64,000 nt of DNA from Cellulomonas sp. JH27-2 (GCF_014837175.1 NZ_JACYFR010000002.1:310001-374000), one strand, 5' to 3'; counted from the first letter of the stretch, positions 26,195 through 38,711 are shown. Numbers and translations are program-made. Notes: generated by a model from the sequence alone, not told the origin.

Positions 26195-26200
26195 AGGCTA
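26195..26200 (-). promoter_or_regulatory. -10 element (TAGCCT), leaderless promoter of the alpha/beta hydrolase
   Basis: Minus-strand TAGCCT, 7 nt, then ATG 26187. The box lies between the hydrolase start and the stop of the upstream kinase gene. Confidence 0.55.
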
Positions 26201-26213
26201 CGGCCTCGGGCCG

Positions 26214-27095
26214 TCAGGGGGCGAGGGCCTGCTCGAGCCCGTGCCGGCCGATCGCGAGCATCTGCGGGTACTGCTCGGGATGCGCCTGCATCGCGACCGC
26301 GAGGTGCAACGCCCACGCCTGCGCGCGTTGCCAGGTCGCCGCGTCCCAGCCGCTGCCGGCATCCACGCGGGCCCGGAACAGCGCACGACCGGCCTCGTCG
26401 AACGTCAGCCACGCCGTGGCCAGGTCGCACGCCGGGTCGCCCGACGTCACGTCACCGAAGTCGATCACGGCACGCAGCCCATCGTCGTGCACAAGGAGGT
26501 TGGCGGGGTGCGGGTCACCGTGGATCCACGTGGGCGGCCCGTCCCAGGCAGGAGCAGCCGCGAGCTCGTCGAACCGTGCTGCGATGCGCGCGGCCGCGGG
26601 CTGGCGCTGCGTCGCCAGGCGTTCGTGCAGCGGTTCGCGGCGCGTGCGGATGTCGTCGCCCCGCACCGGGTTGTCCGGGGCGTCGTCGGGCGCCGGGGTG
26701 TGCAGCGCGACGAAGACGTCGGCGAGGTGCTCCGCCCACGCGGTCCGCGCGGCTACCGGCACCGCCCACGCGGGGACGGCGTCGAACCACGGCACGACGC
26801 TCCAGGTCCACGGGAAGCCTGCGCCCGGCGCTCCGACCCGGACGGGCGCAGGCACGTCGACCGGAAGCCGGGGCGCGAGCACGGGCAGCGCCTGCTGCTC
26901 GTGCTCCACCAGGTGGGCGGCCGCCTCGCGGACGGGGAGGCGCAGCGCCAGGTGCTCGCCGAGCCGCCACGTCGCGTTGTCCCACCCCGTCCCGACGAGG
27001 GTTACCGGCAGGTCCGCGAGGTCAGGGTGCTGGTCGCGCAGCAGCGCGCGCACGAGGGCCTCGTCGAGCATCACCTCGATCATGGGGTGGGTCAC
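26214..27095 (-). CDS. aminoglycoside phosphotransferase (APH) family protein
   Basis: 293-aa small-molecule kinase of the APH/choline-kinase fold. The ATP lid region is TLVGTGWDNATWRLGEHLALRLP, the Brenner motif is WIHGDPHPANLL with catalytic Asp, and VIDFGD supplies the metal-binding Asp. This actinobacterial subgroup is rarely shown to confer resistance; the substrate may be a metabolite or antibiotic. GTG 27095 overlaps the NUDIX stop by 4 bases (GTGA), making this the fourth gene of an operon with guaB1, the amidotransferase and the NUDIX gene. ATG 27083 is a possible alternative start. Confidence 0.87.
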   Translation of the reverse strand: MTHPMIEVMLDEALVRALLRDQHPDLADLPVTLVGTGWDNATWRLGEHLALRLPVREAAAHLVEHEQQALPVLAPRLPVDVPAPVRVGAPGAGFPWTWSVVPWFDAVPAWAVPVAARTAWAEHLADVFVALHTPAPDDAPDNPVRGDDIRTRREPLHERLATQRQPAAARIAARFDELAAAPAWDGPPTWIHGDPHPANLLVHDDGLRAVIDFGDVTSGDPACDLATAWLTFDEAGRALFRARVDAGSGWDAATWQRAQAWALHLAVAMQAHPEQYPQMLAIGRHGLEQALAP

Positions 27096-27762
27096 GAGAC
27101 CTCCACGAGGCGGTGGGTGTCCCACGGGAGTGCCCAGCCGAGCGCCTCGAACATCCGGGACAGCACGATGGCCGTGAAGCCCCACACCAGCGTGCCGTCG
27201 ACGACGAACGCGGGGGTCCGCACGGTCGCGCCCGAGCGCGAGTGGGCGACGCTCGCCCGGTTGGCCGGGTCGAGCAGGTCGGCCACCGGCAGGCGGAAGA
27301 CCTCGACTGTCTCGGCGTGGTCGACGGCCGCGACCTGCGAGGGACGCGCCCACCAGGCCGGGACGGGCGTCACCAGGTGGTTGCTCACCGGGACCGGCAG
27401 GGGAGCAAGCGTGCCGAGGACGTCCACGCCGGCGACGTCGAGCCCCACCTCCTCGGTCGCCTCCCGCAGGGCCGCAGCGACCGGTCCGTCGTCGGACGGC
27501 TCCAGGCGACCGCCCGGGAACGCGACCTGCCCCGCGTGGTGCCCGAGCGTGGACGCCCTGCGCTGCAGCAGCACGTCGAGGTCTGCCGGCACCGCCGCCG
27601 CACCGGCAGTTGCGGGCGTCGCGTCCAGGCGCCCGAACAGCACGAGCACCGCCGCGGGCCGGCTCGCCGTCCCGAGCGTGATCATCCGCGACGGGTCAAG
27701 GCGCCAGTCGATGCCCCGCCGGCACAGCTCGACGAGGCCGGACCGGGCGTCGGCAGACGAGG

Positions 27763-27766
<4 letters not shown>
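27092..27766 (-). CDS. NUDIX hydrolase, CoA pyrophosphatase type
   Basis: 224-aa NUDIX enzyme with the CoA-pyrophosphatase (NudL/UPF0035) signature LLQRRASTLGHHAGQVAFPGG immediately before the Nudix box, whose REATEEVGL end binds the metals. It would split CoA or acyl-CoA into 3',5'-ADP and 4'-phosphopantetheine derivatives. The only start that fits the operon is TTG 27766, overlapping the amidotransferase stop by 4 bases (TTGA); an internal ATG about 27 residues later would trim the N-terminus before the domain. The start is therefore less certain than the function. Confidence 0.87.
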
Positions 27767-29930
<2,164 letters not shown>

Positions 29931-29933
29931 TCA

Positions 29934-29957
29934 ATGATAGAGGCTCGCGGGCGCGAG
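29934..29957 (-). promoter_or_regulatory. guaB1 promoter: -10 (TATCAT) and adjacent inverted repeat
   Basis: Minus-strand TATCAT at 29939-29934, 21 nt before ATG 29912. Just upstream of it lies the perfect repeat CTCGCG-GG-CGCGAG (29944-29957), a possible operator. The rest of the 186-bp guaB1/dxs gap holds the dxs promoter. Confidence 0.4.
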
Positions 29958-30022
29958 GGCTCTGCACAGGACCGTCACGAGGCTCACCCCGCCCTGGCGC
30001 GACCGCGGGTCGGGCCGGCCTC

Positions 30023-30028
30023 TACAGT
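30023..30028 (+). promoter_or_regulatory. dxs: -10 element (TACAGT) of the dxs promoter
   Basis: TACAGT lies 70 nt before TTG 30099. Transcription near 30035 would give an untranslated leader of about 64 nt ending in an AGGAGG ribosome site. Confidence 0.45.
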
Positions 30029-30098
30029 GGGGTGACCCGACGAGCCGAGGCCGACACCGCCGTCGGCACGCACAACCCGGACAGGAGGCACGGTCGCG

Positions 30099-31982
30099 TT
30101 GAAGCGCACGATCCTGTCGACCATCTCGAAGCCCGCCGACGTCCGGGCGCTGACGCCGCGCCAGGTCGAGCAGCTCGCCACGGACATCCGCACCTTCCTC
30201 GTGGAGTCGGTCTCGCGCACGGGTGGGCACCTCGGTCCCAACCTGGGCGTGGTCGAGCTGACGATCGCGATGCACCGCGTCTTCGAGTCGCCCGCCGACA
30301 CGTTCGTCTTCGACACGGGCCACCAGTCGTACGTGCACAAGCTGCTCACCGGTCGCCAGGACTTCTCCGACCTGCGCCGCCGCGGCGGGCTGTCCGGCTA
30401 CCCCAGCCGCGCCGAGTCCGAGCACGACGTCGTGGAGAACTCGCACGCCTCGACCGCGCTGTCCTGGGCCGACGGCATCGCCAAGGCGAACCAGCTCAGC
30501 GGTCGCTCCGACCGCTCGGTGGTCGCCGTGATCGGCGACGGCGCGCTGACCGGCGGGATGGCCTGGGAGGCGCTGAACAACATCGCCGCAGGTCAGGACC
30601 GCCGCCTGGTCATCGTCGTGAACGACAACGGTCGCTCGTACGACCCGACGATCGGTGGGCTCGCCCAGCATCTCGACACGCTGCGCACCACACAGGGCTA
30701 CGAGAACGTCCTGTCGTGGGGCAAGCGGACGCTGAACCGCTCGGGTCCGCCCGGGCGGGCGGCCTACGACGCGCTGCACGGTCTGAAGAAGGGCATCAAG
30801 GACGTCGTCGCCCCGCAGGGGATGTTCGAGGACCTGGGTCTGAAGTACGTGGGCCCGGTCGACGGGCACGACGAGGCCGCCGTGGAGCGGGCCCTGCGCC
30901 GGGCGCGCGGCTACGCAGGACCGGTGATCGTGCACGTCATCACCGAGAAGGGCCGCGGCTACACGCCCGCGGAGGAGGACATCGCCGACCGGTTCCACTC
31001 GGTCGGCAAGATCCACCCCGAGACCGGCCTGCCCGTCGCACCGTCGCGCTTCGGCTGGACCAGCGTGTTCGCCGACGAGATCGTCCGGATCGGTCGCCGC
31101 CGCAAGGACGTCGTCGCGATCACGGCCGCGATGCTGCAGCCCGTCGGGCTCGCGCCGTTCGCCGCCGAGTTCCCCGAGCGCGTCTTCGACGTCGGGATCG
31201 CGGAGCAGCACGCGGCGACGTCGGCGGCCGGGATGGCCTTCGGTGGGCTGCACCCCGTGGTCGCGGTGTACGCGACGTTCCTCAACCGCGCGTTCGACCA
31301 GGTCCTCATGGACGTGGCCCTGCACCGCGCGGGCGTCACGTTCGTGCTCGACCGGGCCGGCCTGACGGGCGACGACGGCGCGAGCCACAACGGCATGTGG
31401 GACATGGCGATGCTGGGCGTCGTCCCGGGGCTGCGCCTGGCGGCGCCGCGCGACGAGGCCACGCTGCGGTCGGCGCTGCGGGAGGCGGTCGACGTCGACG
31501 ACGCACCCACCGTCGTGCGCTACCCCAAGGGGGCGATGGGCGACGCGATCGAGGCGGTCGACACGGTCGACGGCGTCGACGTGCTGGCCCGGCGCGAGGC
31601 AGCACCCGACGCACGTTCCGTCCTGGTGGTCGGCGTCGGCGCCATGGCCCCGACAGCGCTCGAGCTGGCCGACCTGCTGGTCGCGCACGGGCTGGGCGTC
31701 ACCGTCGTCGACCCGCGTTGGGTGCTGCCCGTGGCGCCGGGCCTGACCAAGCTGGTCGGGGAGTTCGACCACGTGGTGACGCTCGAGGACGGTGTCGTCG
31801 ACGGGGGCATCGGTGCGATCGTCGCGCAGCGGGCCCGCGAGGCGGGCATCGGGACGCCCGTGCAGTCGTTCGGGATCCCACGCGAGTTTCTCGACCACGC
31901 GACACGCGACCAGCTCGTCGGGACGCTGCGCCTGGGCGCCGCCGACGTCGGGCGCGACGTGCTGGCGGCCCTGGGGGACTGA
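30099..31982 (+). CDS. dxs: 1-deoxy-D-xylulose-5-phosphate synthase
   Basis: 627-aa thiamine-diphosphate enzyme condensing pyruvate and glyceraldehyde 3-phosphate, the first step of the MEP isoprenoid pathway. The TPP motif is [16 protein letters not shown] (residues 146-161). The central transketolase-like pyrimidine domain contains [15 protein letters not shown] and [15 protein letters not shown], and a C-terminal transketolase domain follows. The start is TTG 30099, 10 nt after AGGAGG; no better codon exists. Length is normal. A DosR-like box and the pflB promoter begin just after the stop. Confidence 0.96.
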   Translation: MKRTILSTISKPADVRALTPRQVEQLATDIRTFLVESVSRTGGHLGPNLGVVELTIAMHRVFESPADTFVFDTGHQSYVHKLLTGRQDFSDLRRRGGLSGYPSRAESEHDVVENSHASTALSWADGIAKANQLSGRSDRSVVAVIGDGALTGGMAWEALNNIAAGQDRRLVIVVNDNGRSYDPTIGGLAQHLDTLRTTQGYENVLSWGKRTLNRSGPPGRAAYDALHGLKKGIKDVVAPQGMFEDLGLKYVGPVDGHDEAAVERALRRARGYAGPVIVHVITEKGRGYTPAEEDIADRFHSVGKIHPETGLPVAPSRFGWTSVFADEIVRIGRRRKDVVAITAAMLQPVGLAPFAAEFPERVFDVGIAEQHAATSAAGMAFGGLHPVVAVYATFLNRAFDQVLMDVALHRAGVTFVLDRAGLTGDDGASHNGMWDMAMLGVVPGLRLAAPRDEATLRSALREAVDVDDAPTVVRYPKGAMGDAIEAVDTVDGVDVLARREAAPDARSVLVVGVGAMAPTALELADLLVAHGLGVTVVDPRWVLPVAPGLTKLVGEFDHVVTLEDGVVDGGIGAIVAQRAREAGIGTPVQSFGIPREFLDHATRDQLVGTLRLGAADVGRDVLAALGD

Positions 31983-31985
31983 TCC

Positions 31986-31999
31986 GGGACTCAGGTCCC
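31986..31999 (+). promoter_or_regulatory. DosR-like box upstream of pflB
   Basis: GGGAC-TCAG-GTCCC, a perfect 5-bp inverted repeat that fits the core of the mycobacterial hypoxia box (GGGACTWWAGTCCC); 15 of 20 positions of the full consensus agree by my count. A -10-like TAGGTT lies at 32033-32038, which would put the box at about -45 to -58, where response-regulator activators bind. It could instead be a weak dxs terminator. Confidence 0.5.
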
Positions 32000-32059
32000 A
32001 AGACATCCCATCATTTGCTCCCTAGGTTCGAGGTATCGGGTCGAACCAAGGGAGTCGGG

Positions 32060-34330
32060 ATGTCCACCACCGCAGTTCCGCAGCAGGTCAGCGAGCAGAC
32101 GATGCCCGAGTCGTGGGACGGCTTCGTCGCCGGACCATGGGTCGACCACGTCGACGTGCGCGACTTCATCCAGCGCAACTACAGCCCGTACACGGGTGAC
32201 GCGTCCTTCCTTGCCGGCCCGACGGCGCGGACCACCGCGATGTGGGACCGGCTCGCGGTGATGTTCCCCGTCGAGCGAGCCAAGGGTGTCTACGACATCG
32301 ACGCGACGACGCCGTCGACCATCACGTCGCACGCACCCGGCTACATCGCCCAGGACGACGAGGTCATCGTCGGCCTGCAGACCGACGCCCCGCTCAAGCG
32401 CGCGATCATGCCCAACGGCGGCTACCGCATGGTGCTCAACTCGCTGCAGACGTACGGCTACGAGGCCGACCCGGTCGTCACCGAGATCTTCACCAAGTAC
32501 CGCAAGACCCACAACGACGGGGTCTTCGACGTCTACCCGCCGGCCGTGCGTGCGGCACGCAGCAGCCACATCATCACGGGCCTGCCGGACGCCTACGGGC
32601 GCGGCCGCATCATCGGCGACTACCGGCGCGTGGCCCTGTACGGCGTGGACGCGCTGATCGCCGCCAAGAAGCTGGAGCGCGCCGAGCTGGACCTCGAGCG
32701 CTCGGTCGAGAACGTCATCCGTGACCGCGAGGAGCTCGCGGAGCAGGTGCGGGCCCTGGGTGAGCTCAAGGCGATGGCCGCGTCGTACGGATACGACATC
32801 TCCGGCCCGGCGACCACGGGCCGCGAGGCCGTGCAGTGGCTCTACTTCGGCTACCTGGCCGCGGTGAAGGAGCAGAACGGCGCGGCGATGTCGCTGGGCC
32901 GCACGTCGACCTTCCTCGACGTGTTCCTGCAGCGTGACCTGGAGGCCGGCACGCTGACGGAGGAGCAGGCGCAGGAGATCATCGACGACTTCGTCATCAA
33001 GCTGCGGATCGTCCGCTTCCTGCGCACTCCCGAGTACGACGAGCTGTTCTCGGGCGACCCGACGTGGGTGACCGAGTCCATCGGCGGCATGGGGGAGGAC
33101 GGGCGTCCGCTCGTCACGCGCACGTCGTTCCGCTACCTGCAGACGCTCTACAACCTGGGCCCGGCACCCGAGCCGAACATGACGGTGTTCTGGAGCGACG
33201 CGCTGCCGCAGGGGTTCAAGGACTACTGCGCGCAGGTGTCGATCGACACCTCGGCGGTGCAGTACGAGTCCGACGACCTCATCCGCGGCTCGTGGGGCGA
33301 CGACGCGGCCATCGCGTGCTGCGTGTCCCCGATGCGCGTCGGCAAGCAGATGCAGTTCTTCGGTGCCCGCGTGAATCTGGCCAAGACGCTGCTGTACGCG
33401 ATCAACGGCGGCCGCGACGAGGTGTCGGGCAAGCAGGTGGCGCCGGTGAGCGCCCCCGTGGCCGGCGACGTGCTGGACTACGACGACGTCATGGCCAAGT
33501 TCGACGGCCTCATGGACTGGTTGGCCCAGACCTACGTCGACGCGCTCAACTGCGTGCACTACATGCACGACAAGTACGCGTACGAGCGCATCGAGATGGC
33601 GCTGCACGACCGGACGGTCCTGCGCACGATGGCCTGCGGCATCGCCGGGCTGTCCGTGGTCGCCGACTCGCTGTCGGCGATCAGGTACGCGACGGTGCGT
33701 CCCGTCCGCGACGAGAACGGCCTGGTCACGGAGTACGAGATCGAGGGCGACTTCCCGACCTTCGGCAACGACGACGACCGCGTCGACGACATCGCCGTGG
33801 GTCTGGTCCGCACGTTCATGGAGAAGGTCCGCCGGTTCCCGACCTACCGCGACGCGGTGCACACGCAGTCGGTGCTCACCATCACCTCGAACGTGGTCTA
33901 CGGCAAGGCCACGGGCTCGACGCCCGACGGCCGGCTCAAGGGTCAGCCGTTCGCACCGGGCGCCAACCCGATGAACGGCCGCGACACGCACGGCATGCTC
34001 GCGTCGGGCCTGTCGGTCGCGAAGCTGCCCTACGCCGCGGCGCAGGACGGCATCTCGCTGACGTCGTCGGTCGTGCCGTCCGGCCTGGGCCGTACGCGCG
34101 AGGAGCAGGTGCGCAACCTCGTCGGGCTGCTGGACGCGTACACGCTGTCCGAGGGCTACCACATGAACGTCAACGTGCTGAACCGCGAGACGCTGCTGGA
34201 CGCCATGGAGCACCCCGAGAACTACCCGCAGCTCACCATCCGGGTCTCCGGCTACGCCGTGAACTTCGTGCGGCTGACGCGTGAGCAGCAGCTCGACGTC
34301 CTGTCGCGGACCTTCCACGGAGCGGTCTGA
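32060..34330 (+). CDS. pflB: formate C-acetyltransferase (pyruvate formate-lyase)
   Basis: 756-aa glycyl-radical enzyme making acetyl-CoA and formate from pyruvate and CoA without oxygen. The active-site cysteine pair is Cys420-Cys421 in AIACCVSPM. The glycyl radical site is Gly731 in RVSGYAVNF, 25 residues from the C-terminus. Length and both sites match E. coli PflB. ATG 32060 has an AAGGGAG ribosome site. The activase gene starts 3 nt after its stop. Presence of this oxygen-sensitive enzyme indicates facultative anaerobic fermentation; the DosR-like box upstream suggests induction under low oxygen. Confidence 0.97.
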   Translation: MSTTAVPQQVSEQTMPESWDGFVAGPWVDHVDVRDFIQRNYSPYTGDASFLAGPTARTTAMWDRLAVMFPVERAKGVYDIDATTPSTITSHAPGYIAQDDEVIVGLQTDAPLKRAIMPNGGYRMVLNSLQTYGYEADPVVTEIFTKYRKTHNDGVFDVYPPAVRAARSSHIITGLPDAYGRGRIIGDYRRVALYGVDALIAAKKLERAELDLERSVENVIRDREELAEQVRALGELKAMAASYGYDISGPATTGREAVQWLYFGYLAAVKEQNGAAMSLGRTSTFLDVFLQRDLEAGTLTEEQAQEIIDDFVIKLRIVRFLRTPEYDELFSGDPTWVTESIGGMGEDGRPLVTRTSFRYLQTLYNLGPAPEPNMTVFWSDALPQGFKDYCAQVSIDTSAVQYESDDLIRGSWGDDAAIACCVSPMRVGKQMQFFGARVNLAKTLLYAINGGRDEVSGKQVAPVSAPVAGDVLDYDDVMAKFDGLMDWLAQTYVDALNCVHYMHDKYAYERIEMALHDRTVLRTMACGIAGLSVVADSLSAIRYATVRPVRDENGLVTEYEIEGDFPTFGNDDDRVDDIAVGLVRTFMEKVRRFPTYRDAVHTQSVLTITSNVVYGKATGSTPDGRLKGQPFAPGANPMNGRDTHGMLASGLSVAKLPYAAAQDGISLTSSVVPSGLGRTREEQVRNLVGLLDAYTLSEGYHMNVNVLNRETLLDAMEHPENYPQLTIRVSGYAVNFVRLTREQQLDVLSRTFHGAV

Positions 34331-34332
34331 CC

Positions 34333-35220
34333 ATGAGCACCGTCACCGACGAGCGGCAGCCAGGCGCCCCCGTGGTCGCGCTCGGGATGCCGCTCGTCGG
34401 CGGCTCGCACGAGCGGGCCCACGGGCACGGCACGGCCGGGCTGGAGAGCGTCGAGGCCGGACGGTCCGCGCGCCTGGCGGCCGTCCGCGCCGGCGACCTC
34501 GGGTCCGTGCACTCGTGGGAGCTCGTCACGGCCGTCGACGGTCCCGGGACGCGTCTGACCGTGTTCCTGTCCGGGTGCCCCCTGCGCTGCCTGTACTGCC
34601 ACAACCCCGACACGATGGAGATGCGCCGGGGCACGGACGTCGCGGCCGACGAGCTCCTGGCCCGCATCGCCCGTTACCGCGGCGTGTTCCGGGCGACCGG
34701 CGGGGGCCTGACGATCTCCGGCGGCGAGCCGCTCATGCAGCCGGCGTTCGTGCGGCGTCTGCTGCGGGGTGCGAAGGCGATGGGCGTGCACACGACGATC
34801 GACACGTCGGGCTACCTGGGCGCGCACCTGAGCGACGAGATGCTCGACGACGTCGACCTGGTGCTGCTGGACGTCAAGTCCGGCGACCCGGCGACGTACC
34901 GCCGCGTGACGGGCCGCGACCTGCAGCCGACCCTGGACTTCGGCCGCCGCCTCGCTGCGCGCGGCACCGAGATCTGGGTGCGGTTCGTGCTGGTGCCGGG
35001 CCTGACGGACGACGAGGCCAATGTCGATGCCGTCGCCGACCACGTCGCCACGCTGTCGAGCGTCGCACGCGTCGAGGTGCTGCCGTTCCACCAGATGGGC
35101 CGCGACAAGTGGGCCGAGCTGGGGCTGACCTACGAGCTCGAGGACACGCAGCCGCCGACGCCGGAGCTCGTCGAGCGGGTCCGCGGCCAGTTCCGCTCGC
35201 GCGGACTGACGACCTTCTGA
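34333..35220 (+). CDS. pflA: pyruvate formate-lyase-activating enzyme
   Basis: 295-aa radical SAM protein that abstracts hydrogen from Gly731 of PflB. The cluster motif is CPLRCLYC (Cys82, Cys86, Cys89), followed by GGGLTISGGEPLMQP (the GGE motif contacting SAM). The protein carries about 45 extra N-terminal residues compared with E. coli PflA (246 aa); that stretch contains no recognisable domain and a downstream start cannot be excluded. It is the second gene of pflBA. A strong bidirectional terminator ends the operon. Confidence 0.95.
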   Translation: MSTVTDERQPGAPVVALGMPLVGGSHERAHGHGTAGLESVEAGRSARLAAVRAGDLGSVHSWELVTAVDGPGTRLTVFLSGCPLRCLYCHNPDTMEMRRGTDVAADELLARIARYRGVFRATGGGLTISGGEPLMQPAFVRRLLRGAKAMGVHTTIDTSGYLGAHLSDEMLDDVDLVLLDVKSGDPATYRRVTGRDLQPTLDFGRRLAARGTEIWVRFVLVPGLTDDEANVDAVADHVATLSSVARVEVLPFHQMGRDKWAELGLTYELEDTQPPTPELVERVRGQFRSRGLTTF

Positions 35221-35227
35221 CAGACGA

Positions 35228-35260
35228 AAGGGACCTGCTCGCCCGGCGAGCAGGTCCCTT
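35228..35260. terminator. bidirectional terminator between pflA and the fad operon
   Basis: 14-bp perfect stem (AAGGGACCTGCTCG and its complement) with a 5-nt loop. The right arm ends in CCCTT on the plus strand and, read from the other side, also ends in CCCTT. Confidence 0.85.
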
Positions 35261-35269
35261 CCGCGCGTG

Positions 35270-37405
35270 TCAGGCCGGGACGTTCGCGACGCCGTCCGGC
35301 AGGATGCGGCGGCCCAGGACGCGCTCGGAGTAGCCCGTGCGGTCCAGGTACGGCGTGATGCCGCCCAGGTGGAAGCCCCATCCGGCGCCCAGGATCATGC
35401 ACAGGTCGATCTGCTGCGGCGTCGCGACGACGCCCTCGTCCAGCATGTGGCCGATCTCGACCGTGAGCGCGGTCAGGACCGAGTCCAGGACGCCGGCCTC
35501 GTCGAGCGGCTCGTCGGCGACGGTCCGCGTGCCGTCGAACACCGCCTGGATCGCCGGGTCGACGGGCTTGGGCAGCCCCTTGGCCGGCGCGTCGAGCACG
35601 ACCCGCGTGCCGTCGGCCACCAGCTTCTCGAGGCCCGGGGAGCGCGGGAACCGGTCGCCCAGGTCCTCGCGCAACGACGTGAGCACGTGCAGGCCGACGG
35701 CGGGACCCACCAGGTCGAACAGCTCGAACGGCGGCATCGGCAGTCCGAGCGGGCGCAGCGCACGGTCGGCGACCTCGACGGGCGTGCCGTGCTCGACGGC
35801 GTCGACGATCACGCCGAGCAGCAGCACGAGCAGGCGGTTGACGACGAAGCCCGGGCGGTCGGCCGCGAGCACGGCGGTCTTGCGCAGCTTGGCGGCGACC
35901 GCGAACCCGGTGGCGAGGGCCTCGGCGGACGTGTGCTCGGCGTGGATCACCTCGACCAGCGGCATCGCGGCCACGGGGTTGAAGAAGTGCAGGCCGACCA
36001 CACGCTCGGGGTGCTGCAGATCGGCGGACATCGCCGTGATCGACAGGGCCGAGGTGTTCGTCGCGAGGATCGTCGTCGGGGAGACGATGCCCTCGAGCTC
36101 GGCGAAGACGCGCTTCTTGAGGTCGAGGATCTCGGTGACCGCCTCGATGACCAGGTCGCACGATGCGAACTCGGTGATGTCGGTGGTGCCGTGGATCGAG
36201 CCGACCAGGCGCGCCGCGGTGCCCTCGCTCATCCGGCCCGAAGACGTGAGGCGCTCCACCGTGGAGCGGACCGCGGCCAGGCCGTGCTCCACGCGCTCGG
36301 CGTCGAGGTCGCGCATCACGACGGGCACGCCGAGCCGCTGCGCGAACAGCAGTGCGATCTGCGCGGCCATGAGGCCCGCGCCGACGATGCCGACGCGCGT
36401 GACCGGCTGCGCGAGCGAGCGGTCCGGCGCCCCGACGGGCTTCTTGCCGCCCGAGACGAGGCCGAACGCGTAGACCGACGAACGCATCTCGTCGCTCATG
36501 ATGAGGTCGGCGAGCGCCTCGTCCTCGGCGGCGAAGGCCTCCTCGCGCGACGCCGTCCGGGCCGCGGCGACCAGGTCGAGCGCGCGGTACGGCGCCGGGC
36601 GTGAGCCGTGGATCACGGCGTCCAGGCGCTTGCGGGCGCCGGCCGCCACCGCGTCCCACGTCTGCTGGTCGTCCAGCTCGCGGCGCTCGACGACCACCTC
36701 GCCGGACAGCACGCGGGCCGCCCACCGGATCGACTCCTCGAGGAAGTCGGCCGGGTCCAGGATCGCGTCCATGAGGCCGATCTCCGTGGCCTGCTTGGCA
36801 TTGAACGGCTTGTTGGTGGCCGGACGCGTGAGGATCACCTCGAGCGCCTTCTCGACGCCGATCAGGCGCGGGACCAGGTACGCCCCGCCCCAGCCGGGCA
36901 CCAGGCCCAGGCCGGTCTCGGGCAGCGCGAGCGCACGGACGTCGGACGCCACCGTGCGGTAGTCGCAGTTCAGCGCCAGCTCCAGGCCCCCGCCCAGGGC
37001 GACGCCGTTGACGAAGGCGAACGTCGGCACGCCCATGGTGTGCAGCAGCTCGTACGCGGCATGGCCGCTGCGGCCCAGCTCGAGGGCGGCGTCGCGACCG
37101 GTGACCGACGCGATCTGGGACAGGTCGGCGCCCGCAGCCAGGAAGTACGGCTTGCCGGTCACGGCGACCGCCGCCACCTCGCCGGCCTGGACCCGCGCCT
37201 TGACGGACGTCAGGGCCTCGGTCAGCGAGGCGATCCCCAGCGGGCCGAAGGTCGAGGGCTTGGTGTGGTCCAGCCCGTTGTCGATCGTGACGAGCGCGAG
37301 GGTGCCGGCTCCGCCGGGCAGCGCGACGTCGCGGACCAGGGCGTGCGAGACGCGCTCGGCGCGCGGGGACTGCGGGTTCTCGGTGGTCACGTCGGTGGTC
37401 GTCAC
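35270..37405 (-). CDS. fadB: 3-hydroxyacyl-CoA dehydrogenase / enoyl-CoA hydratase fusion (FadB/FadJ type)
   Basis: 711-aa multifunctional beta-oxidation enzyme. The N-terminal crotonase domain (about 20-280) has oxyanion segments FLAAGADLSQI and NGVALGGGLELALNCDYR and the catalytic glutamate in LPETGLGLVPGWGG. The C-terminal dehydrogenase has the NAD loop VGIVGAGLMAAQIA and the catalytic His in VVGLHFFNPVAAMPLVEV. It would hydrate trans-2-enoyl-CoA and oxidise the hydroxyacyl product, and the thiolase upstream completes the cycle. GTG 37405 overlaps the thiolase stop by 4 bases, so the two subunits are coupled as in other fadBA operons. Confidence 0.94.
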   Translation of the reverse strand: MTTTDVTTENPQSPRAERVSHALVRDVALPGGAGTLALVTIDNGLDHTKPSTFGPLGIASLTEALTSVKARVQAGEVAAVAVTGKPYFLAAGADLSQIASVTGRDAALELGRSGHAAYELLHTMGVPTFAFVNGVALGGGLELALNCDYRTVASDVRALALPETGLGLVPGWGGAYLVPRLIGVEKALEVILTRPATNKPFNAKQATEIGLMDAILDPADFLEESIRWAARVLSGEVVVERRELDDQQTWDAVAAGARKRLDAVIHGSRPAPYRALDLVAAARTASREEAFAAEDEALADLIMSDEMRSSVYAFGLVSGGKKPVGAPDRSLAQPVTRVGIVGAGLMAAQIALLFAQRLGVPVVMRDLDAERVEHGLAAVRSTVERLTSSGRMSEGTAARLVGSIHGTTDITEFASCDLVIEAVTEILDLKKRVFAELEGIVSPTTILATNTSALSITAMSADLQHPERVVGLHFFNPVAAMPLVEVIHAEHTSAEALATGFAVAAKLRKTAVLAADRPGFVVNRLLVLLLGVIVDAVEHGTPVEVADRALRPLGLPMPPFELFDLVGPAVGLHVLTSLREDLGDRFPRSPGLEKLVADGTRVVLDAPAKGLPKPVDPAIQAVFDGTRTVADEPLDEAGVLDSVLTALTVEIGHMLDEGVVATPQQIDLCMILGAGWGFHLGGITPYLDRTGYSERVLGRRILPDGVANVPA

Positions 37406-38646
37406 AGCGTGCTCCCGTTCTGGTCGTCGGCGACGTAGTCGGCGTGGTGGGGGTTCTCCCAGATGACGGTGCCGCCCTGGCCCAGACCGACGCACATGGT
37501 CGTCAGGCCGTAGCGGACGTCCGGGTTCTCCTCGAACTGGCGGGCGAGCTGGGTCATCAGGCGCACGCCCGACGAGGCCAGCGGGTGCCCCACGGCGATC
37601 GCGCCGCCGTACTGGTTGACGCGCGGGTCGTCGTCGGCGATGCCGTACGCGTCCAGGAACGCGAGCACCTGGACGGCGAAGGCCTCGTTGATCTCGAAGA
37701 GCCCGATGTCGTCGATGGTGAGCCCGGCGCGCTGCAGCGCCTTCTGGGTGGCCGGGACCGGGCCGATGCCCATGATCTCCGGCTCCACGCCGGCGTACGC
37801 GAAGGAGACCATCCGCATCCGGGCGGGCAGGCCCAGCTCGGCGGCGGTGTCCTCGGCGGCGAGCAGGCAGGACGCGGCGCCGTCGGTCAGCGGTGCGGCC
37901 GTGCCGGCGGTGACGCGGCCCCCCGGGCGGAAGGGCGTGGGGAGCTGGCCGATAGCCTCGACCGTGGTGCCCGGCCGGGGCGGCTCGTCGGCCGTCGCCA
38001 GGCCCCAGCCGTGCTCGGGGTCGCGCAGGGCGACCGGGACCAGGTCGGGGTCGATCTTGCCCGCGGCCAGCGCGGCGGCGAACTTGGCCTGGCTCGCGGC
38101 GCCGTAGGCGTCGGCGCGCTCGCGCGTCAGCGCGGGGAAGCGGTCGTGCAGGTTCTCCGCGGTGACGCCCATGTTCAGCGCGTCGGCGGCGACGAGCTGC
38201 TCGGACATGAAGCGCGGGTTGGGGTCCGCGTCGAAGCCCATCGGGTGGTGACCCATGTGCTCGACGCCGCCCGCGAGGACCACGTCGGCGGCGCCGACGC
38301 CGATCTGCGCGGCGACGTTGGTGACCGCCGTCATCGCGCCGGCGCACATGCGGTCGATGGCGTAGCCGGGGACCGTGCGCGGCAGGCCGGCGAGCACGCC
38401 GACCGTGCGGCCGAGCGTCAGACCCTGGTCGCCCTGCTGCGTGGTCGCGGCGATGGCCACCTCGTCGACCCGGGCCGGGTCGAGGGCGGGGTGCCGGCGC
38501 AGCAGCTCGCGGATCGTCTTGACGGACAGGTCGTCGGCGCGCGTGTGCGCGTACAGGCCGTCCTTGCGGGCGCGGCCGAACGGGGTGCGGACCCCGTCGA
38601 CGAAGACCACGCGGCGGACGCGCGGGGCGGGGGATGCGGTGGGCAT
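37402..38646 (-). CDS. fadA: acetyl-CoA C-acyltransferase (thiolase)
   Basis: 414-aa thiolase cleaving 3-ketoacyl-CoA to acetyl-CoA in beta-oxidation. The acyl-accepting nucleophile is Cys101 in IDRMCAGAMTAV, the His lies in GGAIAVGHPLASSG and the second Cys in TTMCVGLGQGG. ATG 38646 has a GGAGGT ribosome site; longer frames have none. It is the first gene of the fadA-fadB operon, preceded by a promoter with two palindromes. Confidence 0.94.
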   Translation of the reverse strand: MPTASPAPRVRRVVFVDGVRTPFGRARKDGLYAHTRADDLSVKTIRELLRRHPALDPARVDEVAIAATTQQGDQGLTLGRTVGVLAGLPRTVPGYAIDRMCAGAMTAVTNVAAQIGVGAADVVLAGGVEHMGHHPMGFDADPNPRFMSEQLVAADALNMGVTAENLHDRFPALTRERADAYGAASQAKFAAALAAGKIDPDLVPVALRDPEHGWGLATADEPPRPGTTVEAIGQLPTPFRPGGRVTAGTAAPLTDGAASCLLAAEDTAAELGLPARMRMVSFAYAGVEPEIMGIGPVPATQKALQRAGLTIDDIGLFEINEAFAVQVLAFLDAYGIADDDPRVNQYGGAIAVGHPLASSGVRLMTQLARQFEENPDVRYGLTTMCVGLGQGGTVIWENPHHADYVADDQNGSTL

Positions 38647-38711
38647 CGGGACCTCCAGGGCGGGACGGCTGTGTCCTTGAGGTGCCGCGAGATGCGGCAC
38701 CGCGACGGCCG

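Noticed and set aside
26214..27095. Aminoglycoside resistance gene.
   Set aside because: Only the general APH fold and Brenner motif are present; it sits in a housekeeping operon with GuaB1 and there is no mobile element, so a resistance call is unsupported.
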